Part shown: in pieces, positions 28,572-38,641 of the stretch
Layout: every line of letters begins with the position of its first letter
Numbering within the stretch: position 1 is the first letter of the stretch
Assembly (NCBI RefSeq): GCF_007858445.1
Contig: NZ_VIGV01000010.1
Coordinates: 1-64,000 of the forward strand
Source of the DNA: Tsukamurella sputi
GTDB taxonomy: Bacteria; Actinomycetota; Actinomycetes; Mycobacteriales; Mycobacteriaceae
Length of the DNA stretch: 64,000 nucleotides
Reading direction: 5' to 3'
The notes under the pieces: generated by a model
Database searches by the model: none
What the model saw: only the letters and a program-made list of their open reading frames with translations
Told to the model about the DNA's origin: nothing
Made by a program: the position numbers and the translations under genes

Positions 28572-28973
28572 GTGCTACCCGCTCGCAACCGCATGAGCTC
28601 GTCGCGCGATTTCGGCGCGGCGGTCAAGGGTGGCAGACGTGTGGGCCGCCGATCCATCGTGGTGCACGTGGCGACAGCGACGACTTCGAGCCCGGTCCCC
28701 GCTTCCGAGGGGGGACCGGGCCTCGTCGTGTCCGCGGTCGATCCGGTCGTGCCGGCGCCGCGCGTGGGGCTGATCGTCTCGAAAGCCGTGGGTAACGCGG
28801 TGATCCGGCACTCCGTCGCCCGCCGGCTGCGCGCCGCCGCCGCTTCCGTCACCGCGGAACTGGACGACGGTGCCCTGGTCGTGATCCGTGCGCTGCGCTC
28901 CGCCGCCGACGAGGATGCGAACGAGCTGGCCGCACAACTGCGTTCGGGCCTGGCGAAGCTGGGTGCGCTGTGA
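28572..28973 (+). CDS. rnpA: ribonuclease P protein component
   Basis: 133 residues from GTG 28572. The N-terminal MLPARNRMSSSRDFGAAVKG and the central basic helix in SKAVGNAVIRHSVARRLR match RnpA. This is the protein partner of RNase P RNA for tRNA 5' maturation. A Ser/Pro-rich insertion at about 38-60 is longer than in many relatives. It overlaps yidD by 4 bases (GTGA). Confidence 0.95.
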   Translation: MLPARNRMSSSRDFGAAVKGGRRVGRRSIVVHVATATTSSPVPASEGGPGLVVSAVDPVVPAPRVGLIVSKAVGNAVIRHSVARRLRAAAASVTAELDDGALVVIRALRSAADEDANELAAQLRSGLAKLGAL

Positions 28974-29230
28974 GTGACGGGGCGGCGACCAGCGCCGGCC
29001 GGACCCTCCGGGCGGTTCCCCGGCGCGCATTGATCTCCCTGGTACAGCTGTACCGCACCTGGATCTCCCCCATGCGCCCGCCCACGTGCCGGTTCACCCC
29101 CACTTGCAGTGAGTATGCGGTGGAAGCGCTTTCGGCCCACGGAGCGGTGAAGGGCGTGTACCTCAGTACCATTCGCCTGCTCAAGTGCGGTCCATGGCAT
29201 CGCGGCGGATGGGACCCCGTCCCGGAGTAG
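28970..29230 (+). CDS. yidD: YidD membrane insertion efficiency factor
   Basis: 86 residues. The Cys-bearing core is PPTCRFTPTCSEYAVEALSA and the C-terminus GPWHRGGWDPVP is typical of the family. Peripheral inner-membrane protein that assists YidC-dependent insertion. GTG overlaps the rnpA stop, so the two are translationally coupled. Confidence 0.95.
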   Translation: MSDGAATSAGRTLRAVPRRALISLVQLYRTWISPMRPPTCRFTPTCSEYAVEALSAHGAVKGVYLSTIRLLKCGPWHRGGWDPVPE

Positions 29231-29318
29231 TCCGTCCCGACTACGGCGCCAGGCGCCTTCCGCGCGGATCATCGCGCCCGAGAACTTCTTTCGCAGCAAC
29301 AGCTAGGAGCTAAGGAAC

Positions 29319-30470
29319 GTGGCTTTCAATCCGGTCTCGCTGGACTACGTGTATTACCCGGTGTCGGGCATCATGTGGGTCTGGCACAAGGTGTTCTCGT
29401 TCGTGCCCGGTCTCGGCCCCGACAGCGGTATCACCTGGGCGCTCTCCGTGATCTTCCTGGTGCTCACGCTGCGCGCCATCCTGTACAAGCCCTTCGTCCG
29501 GCAGATCAGGACGACCAGGCAGATGCAGGAGTTCCAGCCGCAGATGCAGGCTCTGCGGAAGAAGTACGGCAAGGACCGGCAGAAGCTGGCGCTCGAGATG
29601 CAGAAGCTGCAGAAGGAGCACGGTTTCAACCCGCTGCTCGGCTGCTTGCCGGCGCTGCTCCAGGTGCCCGTCTTCATCGGCCTGTTCCACGTGCTGCGCT
29701 CGTTCAACCGGATGAGCGGCGGCACGACGAGCATGTTCGGTTCGCCGAACATGAACGCCTACGAGACGCGGCACACGGCCAACTACTTCTTCTCCGCGAC
29801 CGACGTGCAGAGTTTCCTCGATGCGCGTCTCTTCGGCGTGCCGCTCTCGTCGTACGTCCAGGAGCCCGTCGCGCAGTTCCAGGCGTTCATGCCCGTCAAA
29901 CCGGACCTGGCCTACATCGAGCCGAACTTCCAGAAGTGGCAGATCATTGCGCTCTCGGTGCCGCTGATGATCATCGCGGCGTTGGCCACGCACTTCAACT
30001 CGCGCGCCTCCATCGCCCGCCAGCCGGTCGCCTCGCTGGACAATCCGCAGACGGCCATCATGAACCGCCTCATGCTGTGGGTCTTCCCCATCGGCGTGCT
30101 GGTCGGTGGCTTCTTCCTGCCCGTCGCCATCCTGATCTACTGGGTCACCCAGAACATCTGGACGTACTGCCAGCAGCACATCGTCTTCGGCAAGCTCGAC
30201 AAGGAGGACGAGGAGAAGAAGCGGCTGGCACAGGAGAAGCGCGCGGAGAACGCCCCCAAGCCCGGCGCGAAGCCCAAGAAGGGCGCCGCCGCCTCGGCGA
30301 CGAAGGCCGTCGAGACCGATGCCGAGGACGTCGAGGAGCCCGCCGAGGAGGCGGCGCCGTCGAAGCCCACGCCCGGCGCCAAGCCCAAGCCCCAGCACCC
30401 GTCCGCGAACGCCCGGCAGCAGCAGCGCAACCAGCAGCAGCGCAACCGGAACCGCAAGCGCAAGCGCTGA
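29319..30470 (+). CDS. yidC: membrane protein insertase YidC
   Basis: 383 residues. Oxa1/YidC core: a first membrane span ([20 protein letters not shown]), the charged cytoplasmic hairpin ([20 protein letters not shown]), and four further spans including [20 protein letters not shown]. The C-terminal 90 residues are Lys/Ala/Pro-rich with a very basic end (NRNRKRKR), which can contact the ribosome. Inserts proteins into the cytoplasmic membrane. Confidence 0.96.
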   Translation: MAFNPVSLDYVYYPVSGIMWVWHKVFSFVPGLGPDSGITWALSVIFLVLTLRAILYKPFVRQIRTTRQMQEFQPQMQALRKKYGKDRQKLALEMQKLQKEHGFNPLLGCLPALLQVPVFIGLFHVLRSFNRMSGGTTSMFGSPNMNAYETRHTANYFFSATDVQSFLDARLFGVPLSSYVQEPVAQFQAFMPVKPDLAYIEPNFQKWQIIALSVPLMIIAALATHFNSRASIARQPVASLDNPQTAIMNRLMLWVFPIGVLVGGFFLPVAILIYWVTQNIWTYCQQHIVFGKLDKEDEEKKRLAQEKRAENAPKPGAKPKKGAAASATKAVETDAEDVEEPAEEAAPSKPTPGAKPKPQHPSANARQQQRNQQQRNRNRKRKR

Positions 30471-30517
30471 GCGCGCGCACCACGAACCCCTGATGATCGA
30501 ATTCCCAAGGAGTACCC

Positions 30518-31066
30518 ATGCCTGACGACGTGACCGTCGAGGAGGAGCAGACCACGACCGAGGCGACCGCCGAGTCGCCGGTCGAGAGCCCCGTGGACGA
30601 GGACGACGAGCTGGTCGAGGAGGGCGAGATCGCCGCCGACTACCTCGAGCAGCTGCTCGACATTCTCGACTTCGACGGCGATATCGACCTCGACGTGGAG
30701 GGTGGCCGCGCCATCGTCGCGATCGACGGCGGCGAGGATCTCACCAAGCTGGTCGGCCAGCGCGGTGAGGTGCTCGACGCCCTGCAGGAGCTGACCCGGC
30801 TCGCGGTGCAGCAGTCGACGGGTGACCGCAGCCGTCTGATGCTCGACGTGGCCGGCTGGCGCGCGGGTCGCCGCACGCGGCTCTCCAGCCTCGGTGCCGA
30901 GGTCGCGCAGCGCGTCGCGGCGTCGGGCGAGAAGGAGTCGCTCAAGCCGATGACGCCGTTCGAGCGCAAGATCGTGCACGACGCCGTCGCCAAGGTCGAC
31001 GGTGTCCGTTCGGAGAGCGAGGGCGCGGAGCCGAACCGTCGCGTCGTGGTGCTCCCCAACGCCTAG
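30518..31066 (+). CDS. khpB: KhpB/Jag RNA-binding protein (KH and R3H domains)
   Basis: 182 residues. Acidic N-terminus, a KH domain at about 45-110 (IVAIDGGEDLTKLVGQRGEV has the GxxG-type loop), and an R3H domain at about 112-180 (GWRAGRRTRLSSLGAEVAQR with the R-x3-H-like pattern, ending FERKIVHDAVAKVDGV). Binds RNA with the small KH protein KhpA in other bacteria and affects cell-wall growth. It follows yidC and is followed by a strong hairpin. Confidence 0.9.
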   Translation: MPDDVTVEEEQTTTEATAESPVESPVDEDDELVEEGEIAADYLEQLLDILDFDGDIDLDVEGGRAIVAIDGGEDLTKLVGQRGEVLDALQELTRLAVQQSTGDRSRLMLDVAGWRAGRRTRLSSLGAEVAQRVAASGEKESLKPMTPFERKIVHDAVAKVDGVRSESEGAEPNRRVVVLPNA

Positions 31067-31081
31067 ACTGGATGTAGGTGA

Positions 31082-31118
31082 ACGATGGGTCCCGGGCCGT
31101 GCGCCTGGGGCCCATCGT
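31082..31118 (+). terminator. strong hairpin after khpB
   Basis: ACGATGGGTCCC (31082-31093) and GGGGCCCATCGT (31107-31118) pair over 12 bases with one G:U, followed by CGTTT. It should end transcription from the rpmH-khpB unit and separate it from rsmG. Confidence 0.65.
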
Positions 31119-31168
31119 CGTTTCCGGGCGATGGTGCCCGGCTGGATGAGAGCCGTGTGGCAGGAGAG

Positions 31169-31182
31169 GTTTCACGTGGAAC
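31169..31182. promoter_or_regulatory. parS: parS site 1 (overlaps the rsmG start)
   Basis: GTTTCACGTGGAAC, the actinobacterial ParB-binding site. The GTG inside it is the start codon of rsmG, and its first G is the last base of the ribosome site. Confidence 0.9.
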
Positions 31183-31895
31183 AGCGCGACGAGGCGGGTA
31201 CACCCGCCGATAGTGGGGCGACGACGGAAGCGCTGCCACCCACTCCCCCGGTCGCGCGGGAGGTCTTCGGCGATCGGCTGGAGCTTGCGGAGGAGTATGC
31301 GCAGGTACTCGCGACCGACGGCGTGGTCCGTGGCCTGATCGGCCCGCGTGAGGTGCCGCGGCTCTGGGAGCGGCACATCCTCAACTGCGCCGTACTCGGC
31401 GAACTCCTCGAGGCCGGCGAGACGCTCGTGGACATCGGCAGCGGTGCCGGTCTGCCCGGCATCCCGGTGGCCATCGCCCGGCCCGATGTCGAGGTGGTGC
31501 TCGTCGAGCCCCTGTTGCGGCGGGCGGTCTTCCTCGAGGAGTTCTGCGGACCGCGACTGCCGAACGTCCGGGTGGTCCGCGGGCGCGCGGAGGAGCGCGC
31601 GGTCGTCGACGCGGTGGGTGGCGCTGATGCGGTCACCTCTCGGGCGGTGTCGGGGTTCCCGAAGCTCGCTCCGTGGTCCGCTCCCCTGTTGCGCGACGGC
31701 GGCCGACTGTTGGCGTTGAAGGGCTCGCGTGCCGCCGAGGAGATCGAGGAGCACGGCGCGATCCTCACCAAGGCGGGCCTCCGCGATCCGGAGGTCGTGC
31801 TGTGCGGTGTCGGCATCGTCGAGCCGGCGACGACGGTGGTGCGCGCCGTGCGTCGAGCGCCCGTCGCGAAGAAGCGTTCCAAGGTCCGCCGCTGA
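31176..31895 (+). CDS. rsmG: 16S rRNA (guanine-527 N7) methyltransferase RsmG
   Basis: 239 residues from the GTG at 31176, which lies inside parS site 1 and has GGAGAGG upstream. Upstream codons in frame are shadow-like. The AdoMet motif is LVDIGSGAGLPGIPVAIARP near residue 87. VREVPRLWERHILNCA-type sequence before it, and SRAVSGFPKLAPWSAPLLRD later, are conserved in GidB. Methylates G527 of 16S rRNA; loss gives low-level streptomycin resistance in relatives. Its own stop is built into a terminator hairpin. Confidence 0.95.
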   Translation: MEQRDEAGTPADSGATTEALPPTPPVAREVFGDRLELAEEYAQVLATDGVVRGLIGPREVPRLWERHILNCAVLGELLEAGETLVDIGSGAGLPGIPVAIARPDVEVVLVEPLLRRAVFLEEFCGPRLPNVRVVRGRAEERAVVDAVGGADAVTSRAVSGFPKLAPWSAPLLRDGGRLLALKGSRAAEEIEEHGAILTKAGLRDPEVVLCGVGIVEPATTVVRAVRRAPVAKKRSKVRR

Positions 31896-31912
31896 CCGGA
31901 ATACGGTCATTT
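31893..31912 (+). terminator. terminator at the rsmG stop
   Basis: TGACCG (31893-31898, including the TGA stop) and CGGTCA (31904-31909) form a perfect 6-base stem with a 5-base loop, followed by TTT. Confidence 0.55.
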
Positions 31913-32712
31913 CCGGCGTGAATCGTTCGGGTCTGATGACCCACGGGTAGTTTCGACACGTGACAGATACGTTCTGCTGAGCGTTCGCGCGATGGTCCGG
32001 TGACCATCGAACTGGGACATAAGTACCAGAATTCGGCGGTGCGTGTGCCCGGCGATCGGGACGCAGGGCCGAGGCCCGGCGCGAGAGGCCGCGAGCTGCC
32101 GGCGCGATTCGTCGGTGCGGGAGCCGAGTATCGGGAGGTGCGATGCGATCGTCGAACCGGATCCCGCAAGCCTGGTTCGATGGTCGTGGCCGGCGTCCGT
32201 GTTCCGTGGGTCTGGCTCCGCCGGGCGGGTACTTGACTGAGCCGCCCCGGCGCCCCGCGCGCTCGTGGCAGGTGCCCGGACCCCTGCCGTGTCGAGTGAG
32301 TGTGACGTCCGATCCGGAGCGATCTCGGGGTGTCTCTGCTCGGTGGAGGGCTCACGGTGTGGCTACCCGATCCGGGCGGGCGCCCGATCCGTCGGAGGGA
32401 GCCGACCGCCGGACCGATCGGGTGTCGGTGGTCGCGGCGTGAGCCTCGCTGCACCCGGCGGCGGGGTCGGTGACGGCGGCACCACTGTCAGGCGGGGTAC
32501 GAAGTCGGCCTTCCCCTCTCCCCGTGTGGGGTTCGTGCGACCGAACGCGGGGAGGATTCCAGCGGTCGGATCGGGAGGCCGCGAACCGGCGGAGGGCGCT
32601 CGGGACGTGAGGCTCCGTGGAGGATATCGGGGTCGACATCGAGGCGGGCGGGCGATGGAAGCGACGGATGTGCTCGGCCCGGGACGGGTGGACGCGATCC
32701 GTACGGAACTCC

Positions 32713-32726
32713 GTTTCACGTGAAAC
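32713..32726. promoter_or_regulatory. parS: parS site 2 (perfect palindrome)
   Basis: GTTTCACGTGAAAC, a perfect 14-base palindrome. The other five sites in this cluster read GTTTCACGTGGAAC. Confidence 0.93.
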
Positions 32727-33300
32727 TCGTGGGGATGAATCGTGACTGGGGGTCTCCGATACCGACAGCGCGAGAGGGTGCGTACACCGCGTGCACCGCG
32801 CATCGCAGGAGCGTCTCCGGTCGTGCGCGGATGCATCCACGGCGGCGCGCGGAGGATGTGCCCCCGGGAGTGGCGCTGCGGCACTGCTCCGCGAGGAGGC
32901 TCCTGACGTCGCTGCCGACGCTCGGATGGCCGGGCCCGACTGGTGGGTCGACCGCGGTGGGTGCCGATCGCGACGGGAACTGTGGCGACCCGGGACCTAT
33001 GGAGATCACTGCGCCGTCGCTGCACCACTCGCATCCAGCTCGGAAGCCGGCGCAGTCGTCGGTCGTCGCGGTTCGGCACTCCATGGCCCTGCGGCCCGCC
33101 GAGGGTGGGCGGTGCCGGAGAGCGGTCTGTTCGCTTGCCGGTGTGGCGACGGACTGCCCACTCCCCTGTCGGTCGGCATCGGAGCGGTGGGCGCGGCCGG
33201 CGACATCGAGGACTCAGCGGCCGCGGCGAGGGGATGACGTGACGATCACCGGCTGGAGGCGACGCCGCGTCACGGCTCGATCCGCCGCATGAGCATCGTC

Positions 33301-33314
33301 GTTTCACGTGGAAC
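33301..33314. promoter_or_regulatory. parS: parS site 3
   Basis: GTTTCACGTGGAAC in the gene-free region, 588 bases after site 2. Confidence 0.93.
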
Positions 33315-33484
33315 GCCGCCGCGGAGCCTTCCTCTTCCCGAGCCGTGCGGGGTGGGGTGATCGCTTCGTAGGAGACCGTGGAGTGGCGGCATGTGGTCGC
33401 GCCCGCAAGGGGATCGTGCGACTCACCTGCGACCTCGAAGCGGACGCAGCGATCGGTCATACGACTCGAGTGCGGGCGAGCGTC

Positions 33485-33498
33485 GTTTCACGTGGAAC
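33485..33498. promoter_or_regulatory. parS: parS site 4
   Basis: GTTTCACGTGGAAC, 184 bases after site 3. Confidence 0.93.
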
Positions 33499-34128
33499 AC
33501 GGAGCCGCCCTCATCCCTGCCCTCGGTCCCCGTGTCCGGCTCAGGGAGCGCGGAGCCCCTTATCCGGCGTTGGCGGTGGATCGTCCGTCGGTGCTCGCTG
33601 CGCGCGGAGAAGGCGGCATGAGACTTCCGCGGTGATCGAGGGGTCGATGCGGTCGGGCCGGATGGCGACGACGACGCGCACGGTGCAGCGTTGTTACGGA
33701 CTCGGGCTCCCACTGGCTGTGGGACGCGCCGCCGTCGACGAACCGCACGATCGACGTCGCTCCGTCGGCACCCGCTCGAGCGACAGAGCCGTCCGGCATG
33801 CCGACTGTCGACGAAGCCCGTTCGCCGTGGCGGGGGTGCTGGCGCGGCTCCTGAACGCGGCGTGCGCACCGTGCTCCGCGGGTACCGGTGTTCCGTTCCG
33901 CCTCGCGAGTGGACCGACGAGCACAAGTCGTGTGCCGAGAATCGTGGCCGCGCGCCACGTCGATCGGACTGGCCCCCACTGTCGGGATGGGTGCGTCTTC
34001 CCCTGGAGACCTGACGGAGTCCGGGGTGGACGGCACAGCTCGACGGTCCGCACGGTGGCCGCTCCCCTGCCGTGCGGCCACCGGCGCCGGCAACTCCGGA
34101 GCACTGCCGCGGTTCTCCGCATCCTGTT

Positions 34129-34142
34129 GTTTCACGTGGAAC
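34129..34142. promoter_or_regulatory. parS: parS site 5
   Basis: GTTTCACGTGGAAC, 108 bases before the end of the gene-free region and upstream of the parA promoter. Confidence 0.93.
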
Positions 34143-34196
34143 CGTGCGCACACGCGGAGGCCATGAGAGGAACGAGCGCCCGTCGTGGGTGCCGGG

Positions 34197-34225
34197 CTGA
34201 CGCACTCGGACGGAGAAACTAGGAT
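34197..34225 (+). promoter_or_regulatory. promoter of parA
   Basis: CTGACG (34197-34202), 17 bases, then TAGGAT (34220-34225), ending 25 bases before the parA GTG. It stands between parS sites 5 and 6, so ParB loading could affect it. Confidence 0.45.
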
Positions 34226-34249
34226 GGGGGCAACTGCTGAGGAGAGCGC

Positions 34250-35164
<915 letters not shown>

Positions 35165-35166
35165 TC

Positions 35167-36192
35167 GTGGCCGGGCAGAAGAAGGGCGGACTCGGCCGCG
35201 GGCTCGCGGCACTGATCCCGACGGGCCCCGACGAGGGGCCCCGCCTCGGGAACGCCGCGGCCGATGTCATCATCGGCGCGCGTGCCGAGGCACCGCCGGC
35301 CGACCGGCCGAGGGAACGGCCCGCTCGGCCCGCGCGGCAGGAGGCGGGCGACGAGGCACCGACGGACCTCGCGGAGTCCGGCGCCGTGTACCGGGAGATC
35401 GCGCCCACCGCGATCCAGCCGAACCCCCAGCAGCCCCGTTCCGTCTTCGACGAAGAGGGCCTCGCCGAACTCGTCCACTCGATCCGCGAGTTCGGCCTCA
35501 TGCAGCCGATCGTGGTGCGGCCGCTCCCCCGGCCGCAGGGAGACGCGCGGTACCAGCTCGTCATGGGCGAGCGACGCTGGCGCGCGAGCCAGGAGGCCGG
35601 TCTCACGGCGATCCCCGCGATCGTCCGGGAGACGGCCGACGGCGACATGCTCCGGGACGCGCTCCTCGAGAACATCCACCGGGTGCAGCTGAACCCACTG
35701 GAGGAGGCGGCCGCCTACGCGCAGCTGCTCGAGGAGTTCGGCGTGACGCACGACGAGCTCGCCGCCCGCCTCGGCCGCTCGCGGCCCGTCGTGACCAACA
35801 CGATCCGGCTCCTCCGGCTTCCGGTCGCCGTACAGCGCCGGGTCGCCGCGGGCGTGCTCTCCGCGGGGCACGCCCGTGCCCTGCTGGCGCTCGAGGCCGG
35901 CGCCGATGCGCAGGACGCGCTCGCCGCCCGCATCGTGGCCGAGGGACTGTCCGTCCGCGCCACCGAGGAGGCCGTCACGCTGGCCAACCGGGGCGACGGC
36001 ACCGTCGTCCCCACGGCCCCCAAGCGCCGGCAGCCGGCCGACCCCGGTCTTCGAGAGGTGGCGGACCGCATCGCGGACCGGCTGGACACCAAGGTGACCG
36101 TCTCGATGGGTAAGCGGAAGGGCAAGATCGTCGTGGAGGTCGGCTCCGCCGACGACCTGGAGCGGATCGTCGCCCTCCTCGCCGAGAAGTGA
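35167..36192 (+). CDS. parB: chromosome partition protein ParB
   Basis: 341 residues from GTG 35167, 2 bases after the parA stop. The N-terminal part carries the ParA-activating basic stretch ([16 protein letters not shown]). The CTPase domain has [19 protein letters not shown] and the GERRWRAS motif. The central helix-turn-helix that binds parS is [20 protein letters not shown], and the C-terminal dimer domain ends in GKIVVEV...LERIVALL. Loads at parS and slides as a CTP clamp. Six parS sites lie within 4.2 kb upstream. Confidence 0.97.
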   Translation: MAGQKKGGLGRGLAALIPTGPDEGPRLGNAAADVIIGARAEAPPADRPRERPARPARQEAGDEAPTDLAESGAVYREIAPTAIQPNPQQPRSVFDEEGLAELVHSIREFGLMQPIVVRPLPRPQGDARYQLVMGERRWRASQEAGLTAIPAIVRETADGDMLRDALLENIHRVQLNPLEEAAAYAQLLEEFGVTHDELAARLGRSRPVVTNTIRLLRLPVAVQRRVAAGVLSAGHARALLALEAGADAQDALAARIVAEGLSVRATEEAVTLANRGDGTVVPTAPKRRQPADPGLREVADRIADRLDTKVTVSMGKRKGKIVVEVGSADDLERIVALLAEK

Positions 36193-36198
36193 CGTCCC

Positions 36199-36921
36199 AT
36201 GGCACTGACGATCGTCCCGCTCACGCTCGGCGGCTTCGACGACCTTCCGCGGCACATCCGACGCTGCGTCTACTGGGAGGTCGCCCCGGACGGTGAGACC
36301 CTCACGGACACGGAGTTCGACAAAGAGGCGTGGCTGTCGATGCTCATGCTGGAGTGGGGTTCGTGTGGGCAGGTCGCGATCGACCACGCCGTGGACGGCA
36401 GCGCGCGCGTCGTGGGTGTGGCCTTCTACGCCCCGCCCCGCAGTGTGCCCCGGTCCAGCCACTTCCCCACCGCGCCCGTCAGCCCGGATGCGGTGCTGCT
36501 CACCTGGGTGGGTTCCGAACCGGGCGTGGACGCGCGGGTGAAGGAGGAGCTGGTGACCGCGGTGTGCACCGATCTCGTGCGCCGTGGTGTGCGGGCCGTC
36601 GAGGCCTTCGGGTTGCTGACGCCGGTCGGAATGCTCACGGAAGACGTTGTCGCGCAATTGGATTGCGGACCATGCGGCTGCAACACGCCGCCGTTGACGG
36701 ATGCCGATTTCCTCGAGCAGATGGGCTTCGAGACCGTCGCCCCGCACCATCGCTACCCCCGGTTGCGCCTCGAGCTCTCGGAGGGACTCGGCTGGAAGGC
36801 CGGTGTCGAGCACGCCCTCGAGCAGTTGCTCGCGGCGAGCGCCGCCGAAGCGGCCCTCAGGAACGCCCTGGAGGACACGGGAGACACGGCCGCACCCGTC
36901 GGGAGGGCCGGGGAGTACTGA
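36199..36921 (+). CDS. GNAT-like protein after parB (Rv3916c-type)
   Basis: 240 residues. It follows parB by 6 bases, so it belongs to that transcript. MALTIVPLTLGGFDDLPRHI opens it. A mid-region strand-helix pattern (VVGVAFYAPPRSVPRS, VTAVCTDLVRRGVRAVEAFG) suits a GNAT acetyltransferase fold, and ADFLEQMGFETVAPHHRYPR is the typical late GNAT segment. CGPCGCN contributes three clustered Cys. Homologue by position of Rv3916c. Substrate unknown. Confidence 0.65.
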   Translation: MALTIVPLTLGGFDDLPRHIRRCVYWEVAPDGETLTDTEFDKEAWLSMLMLEWGSCGQVAIDHAVDGSARVVGVAFYAPPRSVPRSSHFPTAPVSPDAVLLTWVGSEPGVDARVKEELVTAVCTDLVRRGVRAVEAFGLLTPVGMLTEDVVAQLDCGPCGCNTPPLTDADFLEQMGFETVAPHHRYPRLRLELSEGLGWKAGVEHALEQLLAASAAEAALRNALEDTGDTAAPVGRAGEY

Positions 36922-36953
36922 CGCCGCAGCGCGCCGCTGAGGCCCGACGATGC

Positions 36954-36970
36954 CCCCGCGCAGGGCGGGG
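36954..36970. terminator. hairpin between convergent parB-operon and cwlM
   Basis: CCCCGC (36954-36959) and GCGGGG (36965-36970) with a 5-base loop, in the 75-base space between two convergent genes. No T-run; candidate bidirectional terminator. Confidence 0.35.
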
Positions 36971-36996
36971 AACGGCGGGAACGGGCTCGCGGACCG

Positions 36997-38190
36997 TCAG
37001 GCCCGGTTCTCGGCGTTCTCCTCGAGTTCGAGGAGCTCGGCGAAAGTGTAAGTGCCGGTGGGACGGTCGTTCTCGCCCAGCAGGTACAGGCGCTTCACGG
37101 CCACGAGGATCGCCTCGGCGATGGTGTCGCGCATCTGCGGCGACGCCAGCACCGCCGCATCGTGCGGATTGGTGACGTAGCCGACGTCGATCTGCACCGT
37201 GGGCATCCGGGTGAGGCGCACGATGTCCCAGGTGCGGCCGTGGTAGTGGCAGTCGGTGAGCGGCGTCCGCGCGACGATCTCGCGCTGGATGAAGCCGGCC
37301 AGGTTCCGCCCGATGTTGGAGCTCGCGCCGTGGGTGTTACCGAAGTGGAAAGACGCGACGCCGTGCGCACGGTCGTTGCGGTAGTGCGCGGTACGCAGCG
37401 CGATCATCATGTCGGCGTCGAAGGTGTTTGCCGTGTACGCGCGGGTGCTGTCGTCGGCGTCCATGCCGCGCGGGCGGGACAGGTAGGTCTCCATGCCGGC
37501 GGCCGCCATCCGGCCCTCCAGGCGCGAACTGAGGTCCCAGAGGATCTCCTCCTCCGTGATCTGCCGGCCGTCGGGACCGCGCACGGCGAGGCCGCGATCG
37601 GGGCCACCGAGACCCGGGTCGATCACGATGCGCTTGCCCGAGAGCCGCGGACCCGAGCTGCGGACGTGCTCCTCCTCGCGGATCGCGTGCGGCGAGCCGC
37701 CGGTGACGCGCGAGCCGAGAAAGGTCAGGGAGCGCAGGGTGGCCGGCCCGCAGATGCCGTCGGCGACGAGGCCGAACTCGCGCTGGTACGCGGACAGGCC
37801 CAGGTGCGTCTGCGGGCCGAAGAGGCCGTCGATCATCCCGGCGTAGAAGCCCAGGTTCTGCAGGCGGGCCTGCAGCGCCGCCACGTCGTCGCCCGACGGG
37901 GGCGCGGAGGCGATGTAGCTCAGCGTGCGCGCGCCCAGCTGGTAGGTGGACTCGCGCAGGGCCCGGTACGTGGCGGGGCCGACGATGCCGTCGACGAGCA
38001 GTCCACGCTGCTGCTGGAAGGCGCGGGTGGCGTGATCCAGCCGACGGTCGAAGACCGCCTCGGGGACGGTCCACCCGCCGACCACCAGGTCGGTGGGTGC
38101 CACGTAGTCGCGGAGGAAACCGTGGTCGGCGAGGATCCCGCGGATCTCTGCCACGGCGCCACCGTGATCACCGAGGCTGATGCGTGGCAT
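36997..38190 (-). CDS. cwlM: CwlM, amidase-fold regulator of peptidoglycan synthesis
   Basis: 397 residues from ATG 38190. Two peptidoglycan-binding repeats (about 10-150: LDHATRAFQQQRGLLVDGIV and ALQARLQNLGFYAGMIDGLF) precede an N-acetylmuramoyl-L-alanine amidase_3 fold. The first zinc ligand motif, normally DPGHGG, reads VIDPGLGGPD with Leu194 instead of His, so catalysis is doubtful. The tail RPTGTYTFAELLELE resembles the Thr-bearing tail of M. tuberculosis CwlM, where PknB phosphorylation lets CwlM activate MurA. That regulatory role is most likely here. Confidence 0.88.
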   Translation of the reverse strand: MPRISLGDHGGAVAEIRGILADHGFLRDYVAPTDLVVGGWTVPEAVFDRRLDHATRAFQQQRGLLVDGIVGPATYRALRESTYQLGARTLSYIASAPPSGDDVAALQARLQNLGFYAGMIDGLFGPQTHLGLSAYQREFGLVADGICGPATLRSLTFLGSRVTGGSPHAIREEEHVRSSGPRLSGKRIVIDPGLGGPDRGLAVRGPDGRQITEEEILWDLSSRLEGRMAAAGMETYLSRPRGMDADDSTRAYTANTFDADMMIALRTAHYRNDRAHGVASFHFGNTHGASSNIGRNLAGFIQREIVARTPLTDCHYHGRTWDIVRLTRMPTVQIDVGYVTNPHDAAVLASPQMRDTIAEAILVAVKRLYLLGENDRPTGTYTFAELLELEENAENRA

Positions 38191-38289
38191 GGAGCACCCT
38201 TCGCTAGCTTCCTGGGGCGAGGCGCCCCAGGACGGGAAATCGAGTACACGATACGGCCCACCGGGCCCCCCGGCCAACGCGACGGCGAA

Positions 38290-38613
38290 TCACACCAGGC
38301 CGTCGAGTTCCTTAAGGATAGCGGACTTGCTCTTCGCTCCTACCAACTTGGTGGTCGGCTTGCCGTCCTGGAACAGGATCAGCGTCGGGATGCTGAGCAC
38401 CTGGTAGTCCCGGGGTGCGGCGGGGTTCTGGTCCACCTCGATCTTGGCGAAGGTCACCTTGTCGCCGTGCTCGGCGGCCAGCTGCTCCAGCACCGGTGCG
38501 ACCACCTTGCACGGGCCGCACCAGGTGGCCCAGAAGTCGACGAGCACGGGCTTGTCGGACTGCAGGACCTGCTCGGTGAAGGTGTCGTCGGTGAGGGTGA
38601 CGATCTCGGCCAT
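38290..38613 (-). CDS. trxA: thioredoxin
   Basis: 107 residues, the classic single thioredoxin domain. Active site ATWCGPCKVV with Cys32 and Cys35, cis-Pro loop in VLSIPTLILFQDGKP. Reduced by the neighbouring TrxB, 28 bases upstream. Same gene order as M. tuberculosis Rv3913-Rv3915. Confidence 0.97.
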   Translation of the reverse strand: MAEIVTLTDDTFTEQVLQSDKPVLVDFWATWCGPCKVVAPVLEQLAAEHGDKVTFAKIEVDQNPAAPRDYQVLSIPTLILFQDGKPTTKLVGAKSKSAILKELDGLV

Positions 38614-38641
38614 GGGTTGCTCCTCGGGGAAGGGGTGGGGC

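Larger units (their letters stand above)
31913..34249. other. 2.3-kb gene-free region with four parS sites
   Basis: No reading frame here looks like a protein. All are rich in Arg, Ser, Gly and Cys, lack domain patterns, and several begin only because parS contains GTG. The sequence is G-rich on the plus strand. It holds parS sites 2-5, and only a promoter for parA at the end. In M. tuberculosis rsmG and parA are close together, so this spacer is unusual. Nothing else structured was recognised by eye. Confidence 0.7.

Noticed and set aside
31949-31966. TTTCGACACGTGAC as a degenerate parS
   Set aside because: The central CACGTG is present but the flanking arms do not match the site.
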